Shown here one piece after another: positions 13,601 through 24,530 of a stretch of DNA of 64,000 bases (positions are counted from its first letter, which is position 1; the number at the start of each line of letters is the position of its first letter). The notes beneath the pieces are model-generated. The model was not told where the DNA came from and made no database searches. It saw only the letters and a program-made list of their open reading frames with translations. The position numbers were made by a program, and so were the translations under genes. Origin of the DNA: Sinohyriopsis cumingii (lineage: Eukaryota; Mollusca; Bivalvia; Unionida; Unionidae); the NCBI GenBank assembly GCA_028554795.2, contig CM068830.1:45460227-45524226 (forward strand). Reading direction: 5' to 3'.

Positions 13601-16600
13601 AATTAATGTTCCAGATATTTTTTTATTTGTACATATATCCAGTCATATATTTTACGTGTCTTTCTTTTATGTTGAATTCACCAAAATGTGCTTAATATTT
13701 TTCATAAATCATGAACTTTACCCATGTTTATATTGATTATGTATTTCACAGTTTTAACTTATTTTGGTTGCATAAAGTTTAAAATTCTTTGAGAATAATA
13801 ATAATATGGTGTTTATTCTAGGTATGACTGAAGCAGAACAAACTGATGCCCTGAATAAGTTTGAACAAGGACATTACCTGGTTTTGGTGTCCACTTCAGT
13901 TGGGAGTGAAGGGATTGACATTCCTGACTGTAGCATTGTCCTTAGCTACAATTATGCTGGAAACGAGATCACAAAAATACAGATGACAGGTCAGCATATA
14001 TGTGCACTAGATGGCTTCTGATCTTACTACATTTGATTAATGGCATACTAGCTTTACTTCCCCTATTTTAGTTATCTTACTACATTTGATTAATGGCATA
14101 CTAGCTAAAATTACTTCCACTATTTTAGAAGAAAATTCATTGAAATGTTTTCTTGATATGATTCTTGTGCATCACAGTCTGTGTTATTTTGTCTCATTTA
14201 CCCCAAAACTTCAATAGGAAATTCTTAAATATCAATGATTACCACTATGCAAATTAAATGTAAGGTTACCTTTCTGTTTGACTTCATTTGATCTCACAAA
14301 GTAGTTTCATTATGTATCTACTACTCTGGTGGCCTAAGTGGTTAGAACATCTGCCTCAGATGCAGGAGGTCATGGGTTTGAAACCTGGTTGAATCATACC
14401 AAAGACTTATAAAAATGGTACAAACAGCTGCCTCACTTGGTACTCAGCATTAAGAGGTTAGTGTTAGGACTGGTCAGCCTGGTATCAGAATAATACATCA
14501 CTATAAACTGCCACCCTGCAGACTTCATAGCGATATGACTGAAAAATTATGAAAGCCATGTTAAAAATCTAAATCATGTACACACCCATTATGTATCTTG
14601 GACTTTATTGTATGCAGTGGTCACTCCGTGTAATGTACCTCACTATACTGCTGCCCCTTGTATAACACAGGAATGGTCATGAATTAATGAATGCATTAAT
14701 TATAAAAACTATTAAAGAATAGATAGTAAAGGAAAGTTAAGACTACACATAAGATTTAGTAGTGAAGCTGGCTAAAATAAAATTTAGTGTAGGATGAGTT
14801 TAGAAATAACTCCATAAGTCATTAAATCCATGAATGAAATCCTAACTTTTTCAACAGTATTTTTTTTTGGAAAGAAAAAATTATATTTGTTTCATTTTAC
14901 ATGATGTAATGAAAAAAATAGAGTCCAATGCAGTCGATGACAATCCTGCATGTGGATTTTGTGTTAGTTATTACATTTGTCACATGTATAGAGATACTTG
15001 TATTTGTTAGATTTATTCTTGCAAGCAACAGTAATTGCTTAAAGATGTGTTTGCATGAAAATCTGCAAGACATCTTCTTTTCAACAATTTTCAGTTGAGA
15101 GAACTAGTTTTCCATTAGTTTGACTTCATTGCATAAACAGCATTATCTTCACTGGTATGACCAGTATAATTGTTCTTCATTATGATATTTTACCTTCATA
15201 ATTAAAACAGCTTTATAACACTGAGTTCTTTGAAAAATGAATGCTGTATTTTGATGGATAAAAGATTCCACCAACAATATTATTGTAAAAAGTCTTCTAA
15301 ACCTTTCAAAAATTAACATTATTTTTGGATTGCTATGGCACCAAAAAGTAAATATATAATTTTATTTATCATTTTCAATATAATTAGTATTGGTACCCTA
15401 TCACTGAACTATAAAAATAATTGAATAGAATTATATTTTATATGGAGATCATTTGTGAATAATAATACTCATAAATACTGCATCATCTTAATATTATGAC
15501 ATACTGAAATGAAGAGACAAGTTTGAAAGTAAAGTTTTAATTATCTAGCATGGGCCTTAAAGTAATGAAATGAGGATATATATGTAGAAGAAAAATATTA
15601 ACTGTCCCTGTACACATTCAGAATAACTATATTTGATAGAAAAGTATACATTATATTCAATATTTTGTCAAAAAATTACTTTTTCACCCATTTTCTATAT
15701 TTGGTTGCTATGGTAACCATGAACACACATCAGTTTCACTGAGATTTGTAGTGTTAGCAATCTGCATCACTTTGCACAGTTTCACAGCAATATGATTGTA
15801 AATGATAGTTCTGAAGTCGTTACATGGATTTGGCCCAAAAGGTCTCTATTGTTCTGAAACAATTCAGCATACACAGATGGGGCAGTTAGAAACAAATCAG
15901 CACTGGTTTCAAGGTCAAGCAAACAACACAGCACTACCAGTGAGTTTTTCACTGAAAGACTTCTTGTCATGTCAAGTTGGTTATAAATAAACGTAGTGTA
16001 TGCAATAGTGGTCATCATGAAAATCTTGTTACTTCTACTTCTCTTGAAAGGATGGTCATTTCAGCATGCAGTTTTCACTCAAACAGTTCTCATTATAATT
16101 AGCTGGTCCTACATAAACATAATGCCAAAGTGACCTCCCAAAATTCGAAAAATTTCATATTTGTTAACCTCTCCTAAAGAAGTTGTCATGCCAATATTTA
16201 AAAAAGATTAAAAAATGTCTTTCTTGCAAAATACAGTTTTTCCTATATTAAATAGTGCTGATTAAATCTCCACAATGGCTGCCTTAATGGCCATTCAGGA
16301 ATCTTTATATGACTACTTCTATTGCTCTTCTTAATACATGGATGGAAAAGTTCTTAAATGATTTAGTTTGCGAACCATTCCACTCAGTCTGCAATATCAC
16401 TGATGTCAACACTGCCTTAGACAAATGGTATCGGGTGTTCAGTGCAGCCTTAGACAAGCATGCCCCAAATTAAAACAAAAAGGGTTAAACACCAAAATTG
16501 CACACAAGTGGATTCCCCCTGAGATCAATGAGGCTAGGCACCTAAGAGATAATTTCCACAAGAAAAAAAAACATGAACAGCTATAGAAAGTGGAGGAATA

Positions 16601-18605
16601 AAACTAAGCACCTGATAGATAAGGCAAAAGAGAACTACTATAAACAGGCTGTTGATGAAAGTAAGAGTACCAAGACATTGTGGAAGCATCTAAAAGAGCT
16701 GAACCCACCCAAGAACAGTTATTTTCCACCTAGACTATGATGATATAGCAACATCTGTACAAGACATTGTGGAAATGTTCAACAATTTTTTCACAAGCAT
16801 CTCCAGTAACAGCATTCAGAACCAGACTAACATCCCAATTGAACTTGATGCTCTTCTCTCATTTATAAGAGCTGAAATTCCTAATGATAATTATTTTTCA
16901 ATAGCCAATGTTAGTGAAGCTGATGTTTTTGATATGCTCATTAAGGTGAATATTAATAATTCCTCTGGTTTCAATGGTATCGGTCCATCAATTCTTAAAA
17001 TTGCTGCACCAGTAATAAGAAAGTCATTAACACATATCATAAACTTAAGTATAATGAATGGTAATTTTTCCAGAGACATTGAAATGAGCAAGGTTACACC
17101 TATCTCTAAGAAAGGAGAAAAGGAGGATCCAGAGAATTACAGACCAATATCAATTCTACCTGTATTGTCAAAATTATTTGAAAAGCAAGTAGCCATTCAG
17201 GTCTATAAATTTTTTTAAACTTTCTCTCTATTTCATAAAGTGCAATTAGGATTTAGAAAGTACTACTTGTGCCAAACAGAACTTACCAAATTAGTTGATC
17301 TTTGGCTGAAGGAAATGGATAATGGACATATGACTGGGATTGTTTTCCTTGACTTCAAGAAAGCCTTTGATCTTGTTGATCATGAAATTCTGCTGCAAAA
17401 GTTGAACTGTTACAGGTTTGACAATCCTTCTTTAAGCTGGTTTAGCTAATCATACCTAAACCAAAGGTCTCAACAAGCAAGCATTGTCAATATTATCTCT
17501 CAAACTCACACTGTTTATTCAGGGGTCCCTCAAGGCTCAGTTTTAGGCCCTCTCCTCTTCTTTAGCTATATCATTGATGTATCATTAAATAATGAATCCA
17601 CAAATACAGATTTGTTTGCAGACAATGCAACCTTGTATACATCTAGATCTGATACTGAAGTTATCCAAAATAGATTAAACTCAGACCTTATTAGAGCCCA
17701 AAACTGGCCACAACAAAATAGGATGGCAGTTAATGAAGGTAAAACAAAATGTATGATTTTGGGGACATCACAAAAGCTACACAAGTCAGTTAACCAAAAA
17801 CTATCTCTTGCAATAAATAATCATCCATTAGAAAATGTCAGACATGAAAAGCTTGTAGGTGTGACCGTAGTAAATAATTTACAATGGGATGACCATATTG
17901 ATAAGCTCTGTAACACACTGTCATCCAAAACTGCCCTTCTCAGCAGAATCCAGAAATATTTACCTACAGAAACTCAGTCTACACTACAAGTCATATATAC
18001 TTCCAACAGTGGATTATTGTTCAGATGTATGGGGAAACTGCTAAATCTGAGCTTTATAGGATTTCTAAATTACAGAAATGAGCAGCACGCATAATTTTAG
18101 ATGCAGCTGTTAATCATCCCTCAAAAGCATTGTTTACAGAACTCAAATGGTTCACAGTATATGGAAGGATAGATTTTTACAAGGCAGTTCTTGTAGATAA
18201 ATGTCTACATGGAACTGCACCAGAGTCACAGGACTTATTCAGGCTTTTTTCAACACAATACCAGTTGAGATCAGTTTCACATGGAAATCTTCTAGCACCA
18301 AAAACAAGAACAGAGCAATTTAAAAAGAGCTTCCAGTATTCTGGTACAGTTCTGTGGAACAAGCTTTGACGACATGTAAAATCTGCTGAAAATATTACAG
18401 TATTTAAGAAGAGATATCATGAGTATGTATGTATTTCTAATAGATATTGAATTTAGTATTTTAATACTAAACATGTTAAAATAAACAGTAATTATTGCTA
18501 TCTTTTACATAATGCACATTGTTATACTCTCCTTCAGAGGGCCTCAAGGGAGAATAGTTCTTGACTAATGAGTCACTCTCTATAAATAAAGTGTTGTTGT
18601 TGTTG

Positions 18606-18637
<32 letters not shown>

Positions 18638-19017
18638 GCACGGCCTTAATGACATAGGATTTACACTGAAACTCTATTATAGCATTGCATATATGTTCTG
18701 AATGAAAATGGTGCCCAGCTGACCTCCATTTACATACCACCACAGTGGCAAGCTCTTCTTACATGGATGGTGGCATTAATATGGGGTTTTCACTCAAGCA
18801 CTTTTGCAAATTTTAATTAGTTCTGAATGAAAAAGGTGCAGATCTGAAAACCAAAATATCTGCATTTCTGTAAAGGTGTTTTGACAATAAACCCTATTTG
18901 TCACTGAGGTCAAGTCAGAGGTAATGACTTACATTTTTGTTTTATGATTTTCTATCTTTGATATCAAGTTCAAGGTCAAAGGATATGACGAAGAACTTTT
19001 GTGCTGCACTTTAATAG

Positions 19018-19050
<33 letters not shown>

Positions 19051-20345
19051 TGTATGTATATGTATATATGTCAGCACATGAATACATGCATAAATAAGCC
19101 ACCTTCAGATCCCATTCTGAATCATATGCCACTTGTTTGTTTTTACCTGTGTGAGAGTCTGAATCACACCACCACACTTTATTATGTACATTATATTGCT
19201 CTGCTGTCATTTATAGTATAAATTTAACATTTTAGTCACTGTTGATGACAGCATTTTTCCAAATCACAAACGTTTCCATGGGCAGAGCAGGTATCATTTG
19301 AAATTTGTATAGTATGAAGGGATTAAATAATGATGATCCACATTGTAATTGTTTAAGGTAATGTAATTTTTTAAGGTAAATATGTTCAGCGATTGAAGGA
19401 TAGGATTCAGAATAGGTTCAGTGCTGACTATTCCTCAGTAATTCTTGTTTCATTTATGTTGATTTAGTCTTTCAAACAGATCTTTGGCAAAGTTCAGTCA
19501 GGTTGTCATTTCCTTCTGTAGATTGTTTTAGGTATAGAATGTAATTCTGTAGATTGTTTTAGGTATAGAATGTAATTCTGAATAATCTCATTACCTTGTG
19601 ATCTAGCAATCAAAATATGTATTTGCCACATTTTCATTGCACTTGTTATTTTATTTTTTGTAGACTAAGTCTCAAATGGAGTAACATAATTCTTCAAATT
19701 TTAAAAAAAGTGATGGATATTATTTGTAAATATATAGGTCGTGGAAGACAGAAGAACAGCACAAAGATAGCACTTGCGTCTGAGACAGTAATCAAGCAGG
19801 AGACAGTAAGTGCCTATCGTGCTGCTATGATGTACAAAGCAATTGACAAACTGAAGTCGATGAATGAACGTGAAAACTGTGGGAGAATAAGGGAGATTCA
19901 GAGGGAGCAGCTCATTAAACAGGAAATACGAGAAAAAAATGCACACAAGAAGGAAGGCATGAAAAAGGAAGGAGGCTTTAGGTTGCAATGTATTAAATGT
20001 TCAGTTGATGTTGTAAGCAATGATTACATAAAATGTGTAAAGAATTCCCACCACATAGTTACTGACAAGAAATTCTTTGATAAAATTGAGGAAAAAAGGC
20101 ACCCTAAACCAAAGAAAATAGAGGGAATGGAAGTGAAAAAAATGATATTTTGTAAGAATTGTGGGCAAGAATGGGGGATTTATTTTGAATACTGCATGGT
20201 TGAATTGCCAATCATTCAAATTCGTTCATTCAAAGTTATTAGCAATGATGATGGCAAAGTTGTTACCCCCAAAAAGTGGAAAGACGTTCCTTTTCAAATT
20301 ACAAATTGTGATTTTTCTGAGGTACTAACTTTATATCAAGAGTAA
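1485..20345 (+). CDS. RIG-I-like receptor (RLR) gene, 3' half, five exons
   Basis: Cytosolic dsRNA sensor/helicase of the RIG-I/MDA5/LGP2 family. Exons 1485-1654, 4172-4313, 9265-9513, 13822-13989 and 19738-20345 have GT..AG boundaries and matching phases (0,1,1,1), giving 444 residues and a TAA stop. Residues 1-103 fit the helicase-insert/pincer helices. Motif IV is RALVFVKTR (144-152), motif V is STSVGSEGID (210-219), and motif VI is Q240..GRGR (243-246), split by the last intron. The C-terminal domain has paired zinc-ligand cysteines CIKC (327-330) and CKNC (381-384), followed by W388-G389. The CxxC spacing resembles LGP2/MDA5, while HPKPKK (364-369) recalls RIG-I. Motif VI has Thr242 where vertebrate RLRs have Arg. 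The 5' exons (helicase domain 1, any CARDs) lie upstream of the window, so the subtype cannot be fixed. Family call is sure; subtype is not. Confidence 0.92.
2226..2445. repeat. Diverged palindromic dispersed repeat, copy 1
   Basis: Internally complementary stretches (atataagttgagtccatctg near the start, tttgactcatctgg near the end) and repeated agatctg/cagatct motifs resemble the region near 4515-4770. Probably an old inverted-repeat element; ends not defined. Confidence 0.35.
2851..3966. repeat. 86/89-bp minisatellite, about 13 copies
   Basis: tgtattac recurs at 2851, 2940, 3029 and 3118 (89-bp spacing), then every 86 bp from 3118 to about 3892; the shorter units lack agc in acaaatcagctac. 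It fills much of RLR intron 1655-4171. The open frames within are by-products of the repeat. Confidence 0.95.
4172..4313 (+). CDS. RLR exon (pincer helices)
   Basis: 142 nt after a long pyrimidine tract ending tctcag, with donor gtaaat. It encodes 47 residues, helical and rich in charged residues (QTEEEKKLFQLQK at the end), as expected of the V-shaped pincer between Hel2i and Hel2. Enters in phase 0 and leaves in phase 1. Confidence 0.82.
4515..4770. repeat. Diverged palindromic dispersed repeat, copy 2
   Basis: Starts accatatatactcatctata and contains several agatctg-type words shared with 2226-2445. Looks like a second decayed copy of the same inverted-repeat family. Boundaries uncertain. 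Confidence 0.35.
5132..5644 (-). pseudogene. LINE reverse-transcriptase C-terminal fragment
   Basis: About 170 codons with SRLDYCNSILSG, LQKVQNTAAQIIL and FAYQGPAMWNELP, the conserved tail of the RT ORF in CR1/L2/Jockey-type LINEs. The open frame artificially extends to 5815 because the nested SINE is also open in that frame; that N-terminal part is not LINE protein. It lacks most of the RT and any endonuclease, so it is not functional. Confidence 0.85.
5658..5891 (+). mobile_element. tRNA-derived SINE (family 1), 5'-truncated, nested in the LINE
   Basis: Shares ggtctaaagcgct, ggttcgagtc, gcttctcgtgggt, actggccgccatgtatagcc and an (AAC)n tail with the fuller copy at 22436-22692. It is flanked by a perfect 13-bp target-site duplication acttactgtccag at 5645-5657 and 5892-5904, which lies inside LINE sequence. 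It starts within the tRNA-like head, so box A is cut. Confidence 0.93.
5974..6231 (-). pseudogene. LINE reverse-transcriptase fragment with YADD
   Basis: About 80 codons containing LYADDTQIYKS, the RT catalytic motif, and WMTCNKLQMNDDKTEAILI, the segment that follows it. Same element as 5132-5644, separated by the SINE insertion and a frame change. Confidence 0.85.
6241..8090. other. Intronic stretch, mostly featureless
   Basis: Within RLR intron 4314-9264. No coding signal. Around 7135-7300 a ctcttataaagg-like TATA box and aataaacaat could be remnants of an LTR, but no paired copy or target duplication is visible. Confidence 0.3.
8094..8247. repeat. 51-bp tandem repeat, three copies
   Basis: ttgcataa recurs at 8097, 8148 and 8199. 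The unit contains catgaaattgaataaaataa. Short AT-rich minisatellite in the RLR intron; open frames on the minus strand here come from it. Confidence 0.85.
8339..8481 (-). CDS. Possible antisense coding exon or remnant, unassigned
   Basis: On the minus strand, tttttcctag precedes an open frame of 47 codons plus 2 nt that ends at gtatgc, so it has the form of an internal exon. The translation includes KGADGRHVKGKACLVLGHAS, compositionally like real protein. Read past the donor, the LGHASPENTAMRYA string resembles the end of tyrosine recombinases (LGH..S..T..Y), which would instead suggest a transposon remnant. No neighbouring exons found. Confidence 0.22.
8960..9250. repeat. 44-bp minisatellite abutting an RLR splice acceptor
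   Basis: tcatggttctaattatatta alternates with tgtcatggttcttattacac with a 44-bp period (for example 8978, 9022, 9066), about 6.5 copies. The array stops 14 bp before the acceptor of the exon at 9265. Confidence 0.92.
9265..9513 (+). CDS. RLR exon (helicase domain 2, motif IV)
   Basis: 249 nt between gggcag and gtaggt. It encodes the start of helicase domain 2 with motif IV RALVFVKTR and the HYLTGKSAKEGDDG segment. Phase 1 at both ends. The acceptor sits only about 14 bp after a 44-bp minisatellite array. Confidence 0.9.
10985..11725. repeat. 29-bp pyrimidine-rich satellite with higher-order structure
   Basis: About 25 units of ctactttttgtatgacatcc plus ctatttttc. A block of about 201 bp (from atgacatcaatatc at 11241) is repeated from 11442 with the same order of variants. 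Located in RLR intron 9514-13821. Confidence 0.92.
12200..12930. repeat. Diverged tandem repeat with aaggtcac motif
   Basis: Segments with caaggtcac..tgac, gaagaaaaatggttt and ctttgtgaatg..cttgta recur about every 130-150 bp (near 12252, 12381, 12527, 12665, 12797). Four to five old copies in RLR intron 9514-13821. Confidence 0.7.
13822..13989 (+). CDS. RLR exon (helicase motif V)
   Basis: 168 nt between ttctag and gtcagc, phase 1 at both ends. It begins GMTEAEQ and carries motif V (STSVGSEGID) and YNYAGNEITKIQMT, leading into motif VI, which is completed by the next exon. Confidence 0.92.
14320..14586 (+). mobile_element. tRNA-derived SINE (family 2) with 12-bp target duplication
   Basis: Starts actctggtggcctaagtgg (box A tggcctaagtgg) with box-B-like gggtttgaaacct, then cataccaaagacttat and cagcattaag..gttag, shared with 50511-50830. 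Flanked by cattatgtatct at 14308-14319 and 14587-14598. Inserted in RLR intron 13990-19737. Confidence 0.93.
14600..16300. other. Intronic stretch without a recognised gene
   Basis: AT-rich; holds a gttgctatggtaaccatg palindrome near 15702 and related gctatgg words but no supported coding or complete element. Confidence 0.4.
16300..18640 (+). mobile_element. Sense-strand LINE (CR1/Jockey-like), broken
   Basis: Runs from the endonuclease-RT linker (WI..EINEARHLRDN near 16510) through a broken reverse transcriptase to a (TTG)n(TTA)n 3' tail at 18592-18638. Lies in RLR intron 13990-19737 in the same orientation as the gene. No endonuclease is visible, so the 5' end is truncated. Confidence 0.88.
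16769..18369 (+). pseudogene. LINE reverse transcriptase, frameshifted
   Basis: Ordered RT blocks in broken frames: ENYRPISILPVLSKLFEK (16769-17218), LGFRK..T..L and VFLDFKKAFDLVDHEILL (17240-17449), SGVPQGSVLGPLLF (about 17520-17565), then FADNATLYTS (about 17612), LGVTV..LQWDDHI and later C-terminal pieces to 18369. The catalytic box reads FADN instead of FADD, and there are stops between blocks, so the enzyme is dead. Confidence 0.9.
19020..19071. repeat. (ATGT)n microsatellite
   Basis: About ten uninterrupted tatg units followed by an imperfect tatatg stretch. Confidence 0.95.
19738..20345 (+). CDS. RLR terminal exon (motif VI end and C-terminal RNA-binding domain)
   Basis: 608 nt after tatatag, ending in TAA at 20343-20345. 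It completes motif VI (GRGRQ), continues through a charged linker rich in Lys/Glu, then the C-terminal regulatory domain with two CxxC pairs, a CGQEWGI segment and KKWKDVPF. This domain binds RNA ends/duplex in vertebrate RLRs. An AATAAA lies at 21284-21289, about 940 bp downstream, and is the first convincing polyadenylation signal I see. Confidence 0.93.
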
Positions 20346-20635
20346 TCATTTATTTTCATCATAAAGCAGGTAAAAGAACTGGTTGAGTAGGTTTAAATCT
20401 TTGACTTCAGCACTTCAGCTTCAGATTTTATTAGATTTCAGACGTATCTTTTGAATTGTTTTTTTTGAAAGCATTGTTTCATTATTATTAACTCATCATA
20501 TTTTATGGTTACAGAGAAGTGAACTTTATAAATAAGTTAATTTTTACAGTGTAGAATTCCTGCATAGTTAACTTTGGTCTACAGAGAAATGTGTGAACTT
20601 CACACAGACACACACCAACCTTGGAGACGTTTTAT

Positions 20636-20918
20636 CAGCAGTGGTGCAAGGGTTCAAGGTGCCTGGGGGAAATAGTACTTGGTGATGCCCCTTCTAAAGC
20701 ACCAGAGGGCAATGTTCTTTACTGGTGCCCCTACTTTGCTATAAAGAACCTCTTTCCTGCACCCCTCCTAAATATAAGTTTTGTGAAGAATTGTCCCAAT
20801 TAGACTAAGGTGAAGGTGAAATACCATGAAAATGTCAGCAGCAAACAAGAAAGTAGTCATGATGGTGTCCCTCCCCACCTTTGGCCCCTCCCAATTCACA
20901 ATGCTTTTTGCCACCACT
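20636..20918. mobile_element. hAT-like MITE, copy 1
   Basis: Begins cagtggtgcaaggg and ends ttgccaccact, imperfect terminal inverted repeats of the CAGTGG type typical of hAT elements. gttttat occurs just outside both ends (20629-20635, 20919-20925), compatible with most of an 8-bp target duplication. Related to the copy at 32084-32382 (shared caatgttcttta, cctcctaaatataagttttt). No transposase coding. Confidence 0.75.
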
Positions 20919-21283
20919 GTTTTATAACCATTTTTATGCTTCAGAAGGTTATTTACATTTTCTACAGATCAAGACATGGAAATCACACTGTTTATGTAGG
21001 TGTGTTGAATGCATATTCCATGTTGATGCTCAAATTTCTCTTATTGATCTAATTGTTGCTGACTGCAGGTCAAGTTATGACATTGCAAGAAAATTACATT
21101 AATCTCTGGAAAAAAATCTGCAAATGAAGCATCTCAAGCTGAAACATCTGTTCTGAAATTTCATCATAAAATAGACTTTAGAGTTGATTCATATTCCTAT
21201 AATCACTATTACAGCTAATAAATGAGGCACTTAGGTGAGCAAAAAGATTTTATTTCTGAATTTAAAAAAATGTTCTGGAATGA

Positions 21284-21289
21284 AATAAA
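21284..21289 (+). promoter_or_regulatory. Candidate polyadenylation signal for the RLR gene
   Basis: AATAAA downstream of the RLR stop codon. If used, the 3' UTR would be near 0.95 kb and would include the hAT-like MITE at 20636-20918. Inference only. Confidence 0.3.
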
Positions 21290-21536
21290 GTATTTCATTC
21301 TACTTTAAGGGACAGCAAAACATCATGCCCAAATTAATGTTGTCTCTACACAGATTTCCATGTATTTTGTCGATTATGCATGAGAGAGAGATTGTAAAAG
21401 GGAAAGCAGAAAGGAATTTGATAAAATTGTGTACCATGTTTAATTCATTTGGAAAAATGTGATTATTAATATTTGTTCTCGTTATTTTCTTATGTTGCTT
21501 ATGATTAATCAGTGAAAATTCATCATTGATGTATGA

Positions 21537-21632
21537 CCGCTCCGGTGGCCTAGTGGTTAGAGCATCTGCCTCGGATGTGGGAGGTCACGGGTTCAAACCC
21601 CAGCTGAGTCATACCAAAGACTTTTGAAAAAT
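21537..21632 (+). mobile_element. SINE family 2, 3'-truncated head
   Basis: ccgctccggtggcctagtgg through cgggttcaaacccc and cataccaaagacttt matches the first 100 bp of the copy at 50511. It has good box A and B but ends abruptly, so it is a SINE head and not a tRNA gene. Confidence 0.82.
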
Positions 21633-22435
21633 CGATTCTTGAATGTAATGTTTTTAATGAATTAGATTTGAAAGAAGCATTTACATGTATCATGGAGCTT
21701 CAATTTTAGAGTCGTACCTTTATTACAGAAGTAGATATTGATACCTTTGATTAATAAATTAAAATCATATCCTCTTTTTTCAGTGATGTTTCTAAAATAA
21801 TGTTTACATGGTAATTAGGTTGCCAGCAACAAATATAAATAAACTGATGACATGTTCAGTTTCTCTTCTTTGCGTTTTTATTTACATATTATTTATGAGA
21901 ATATTCACATAAAGTGTAATATTTCATGCCCTTTAACAATTCACAGACCATCAACCAGAAAAATTATAGTTATATTTTGCCTTGATGGTTTTTGTACCAC
22001 AAACTATATTCTTTTTTTTGTCAAAATTTTGTTGCTTTGAAAAAAAACGATAATTTATTTTACCAATAATTATTCTCAGACTTAAAAATCATTAGTAAAA
22101 TGTGTGCAAAATAATACTGCCCATACATACAGACAAAGTCCATTATCATGATACCCCATTTTTGTTTTCTTGAGAAACTCCCATGAGATGTCTGTCGATT
22201 TTACTATTAAAAAAGAATTCACTACTTTCAGTTACCTTATGAAAACCCTACCCCATTAAAAAAAAATGTGACTGCCAGTATTACATTTGTAATGGTAATT
22301 GTGTATTAGCTGTAAAAACAACCTGTTTATTTCATCTAAAAGTTGTATGCTCTACTATGGATGTAACCTAGTATGCAGTATTACAGTTTGTTGAAGTATG
22401 GTATCTATAGAAATATGCTTATCTACAAATTTATA

Positions 22436-22692
22436 GGGGCCCCGAGTGGCCGAGTGGTCTAAAGCGCTCTTCGTTACGGATCACTGCCATCTCACCTCTG
22501 TCTGCGGCGGTTCGAGTCTAGGATTCAGCCAATGTGGGTATGTGAGAAAGCTTGCCAGTAGCTTCTCGTGGGTCGGTGGTTCTTTCCGGTGCTTTACCGG
22601 GTTCTTCCTCCACCATTAATACTGGCCGCCATGTATAGCCTATCGCGTGCTGAAAAATGGCGTTAAAACCCACAACAACAACAACAACAACA
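22436..22692 (+). mobile_element. Full-length tRNA-Leu-like SINE (family 1)
   Basis: Head ggggccccgagtggccgagtgg has a perfect box A (tggccgagtgg), box B is ggttcgagtct, followed by the family body and an (AAC)n tail. An 11-bp target duplication acaaatttata is at 22425-22435 and 22693-22703. Best reference copy for the 5658 and 26282 elements and for the satellite at 24531. Confidence 0.95.
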
Positions 22693-23099
22693 ACAAATTT
22701 ATAAGCTTTACTGACCTACCACCAGCTGTCATTGGGTATATGTTTATTCCAGATTGACACTAACAGTTAAGTACTCTTATGTCAGGTTGGGTCAAAAATG
22801 GAGAATTTTACAGGAGTGCTGATTTAAATAAAATGTAATACAACTTTTTAATAATTTCTATCTTTTGCAAGATTTAGCAAGGAAAAATTAAAATCATTTA
22901 ACAGTTCATTGGAAATGAGCACAAATGTAAAAACATATTTATTACATCTAAAACTACCAGTTTTATTAGATAATGATACCCAAACAAATATATTAAACTG
23001 GATTTCAAGAACATTTGGATGCCATATACATTTTGCCCTTGCATTACTTAACACCATGAGGTGTTATTTGTTTATTATGACAAAATATTAAAAGGGATA

Positions 23100-24530
23100 A
23101 ATTATTTATAATGACTGGAATGTTAAGATTGTCTGCAAGAGGAAGCAATGTTTATTGATTGTCTGACACCTAGGTGATTTTCACTTGATAATGCATAACA
23201 GTTTTTAAATTTATCTAATTTATTCACTAATTTTATTTGATCATTGTAAAATTTTCACATGGAGCTTAAAATTATATTTTTTTTTAAACAAATATGTTTT
23301 TATAGAGAATGTTTAATCAAGTGACCACTGAATTATTTAGGTTAATGTACACATAATTTTTTTATTTGTAACACATGTAATGCCTCATGGCATCATGATG
23401 TAAAGCATAATTACATGTATCAAGCATCTGAATGTACTTAAATATCATTTATTTACACATTTACCTGTTTTTGTGAAATAAAATCAGTAGTTTTCATTAT
23501 GTGATAAATCAAATAGTGCATTTTGCACCTGAAATAATTTCCATAGTTTGTTCGTTAAGACAAAAGGTGCACAATATTTGACTCCTTTCGTAAGATTTCA
23601 TTTTGAAATAATCACTTGTGTAAGCTCCTCATCAAAATAATAAATATGCGAGTTTTCTTGACTTGGCAATTCATTAATTAGAACCCATTAATATCATATT
23701 GGAGCCCTTTGATAACAATCTTATTTTCCCAGTTTGTTTATCCATCCATCCATCCATCCACACCTCATAACCAGCATTATTCAGTAACAGATGTAATGTT
23801 CCATGTTATACTTGCTATCACAGTAATAAGACAAAAATTTTAAAAGGCTTCTTTATATTTCATTGTCAGACATGTATACTTAACATAGATCAGAAGCCAC
23901 ACAATATATTATGTTGTCTGGGATGCAAGCTGTTATGCAGACATAGCTGTAAACTTCTAGAGAGTTTTTTAAAAAGTTCTTGACAATTACATTGAAAAAA
24001 GTTATTAACTCTTTATTCAAAAACTTTTGGAATTACTTCTGATTTCTTAAACTGGAGTTATGACTGCAGTAATCAGGTATATTTTTTATGCTGTTTCATG
24101 CCTCTGCTCAAATTTATAGGTAAAATACCTTCAAAGTGGATTTGTACATTTCTCTATCTCCAAAATAAAAATAATTTCAACTGGAAAAGCTCTGCTTGCA
24201 TTATATATATGTTGATGCCATTTGCTGTTTATGCTTTAAGTTAAAATTTTCAGTAAATCTGTTTTTGAATTGCAGTGACCATCAGTTTGATCAATGTATT
24301 TTAAAAACTGCAAAAAAGAAACAAGTGTAAATTTTTTTCATACATGTTCTCAATTTTCTTCAGCATACACATTCAAATAGTTAATTATCTATTAGTATTT
24401 TAGTTTATTACTTTATTGAATGTGCAATTCTGCTGCAAATGAAAAATCTGGCATTATTTCTCTAGGCATTAATTCTCTATTTATGGTCTTTTTTTCACTA
24501 TGTGGCTTTGACAAACTTGAACTTTTATCT
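23100..24530. other. Intergenic DNA, nothing recognised
   Basis: AT-rich, no coding signal; only a short (TCCA)n run near 23737-23760. Confidence 0.5.

Noticed and set aside
21537-21610. Possible tRNA gene
   Set aside because: Boxes A and B are good, but the sequence continues as SINE family 2 (also at 14320 and 50511), so it is a SINE head.
22436-22520. tRNA-Leu gene
   Set aside because: It has SINE body, (AAC)n tail and target duplications; the cloverleaf is not completed by a 3' acceptor strand.
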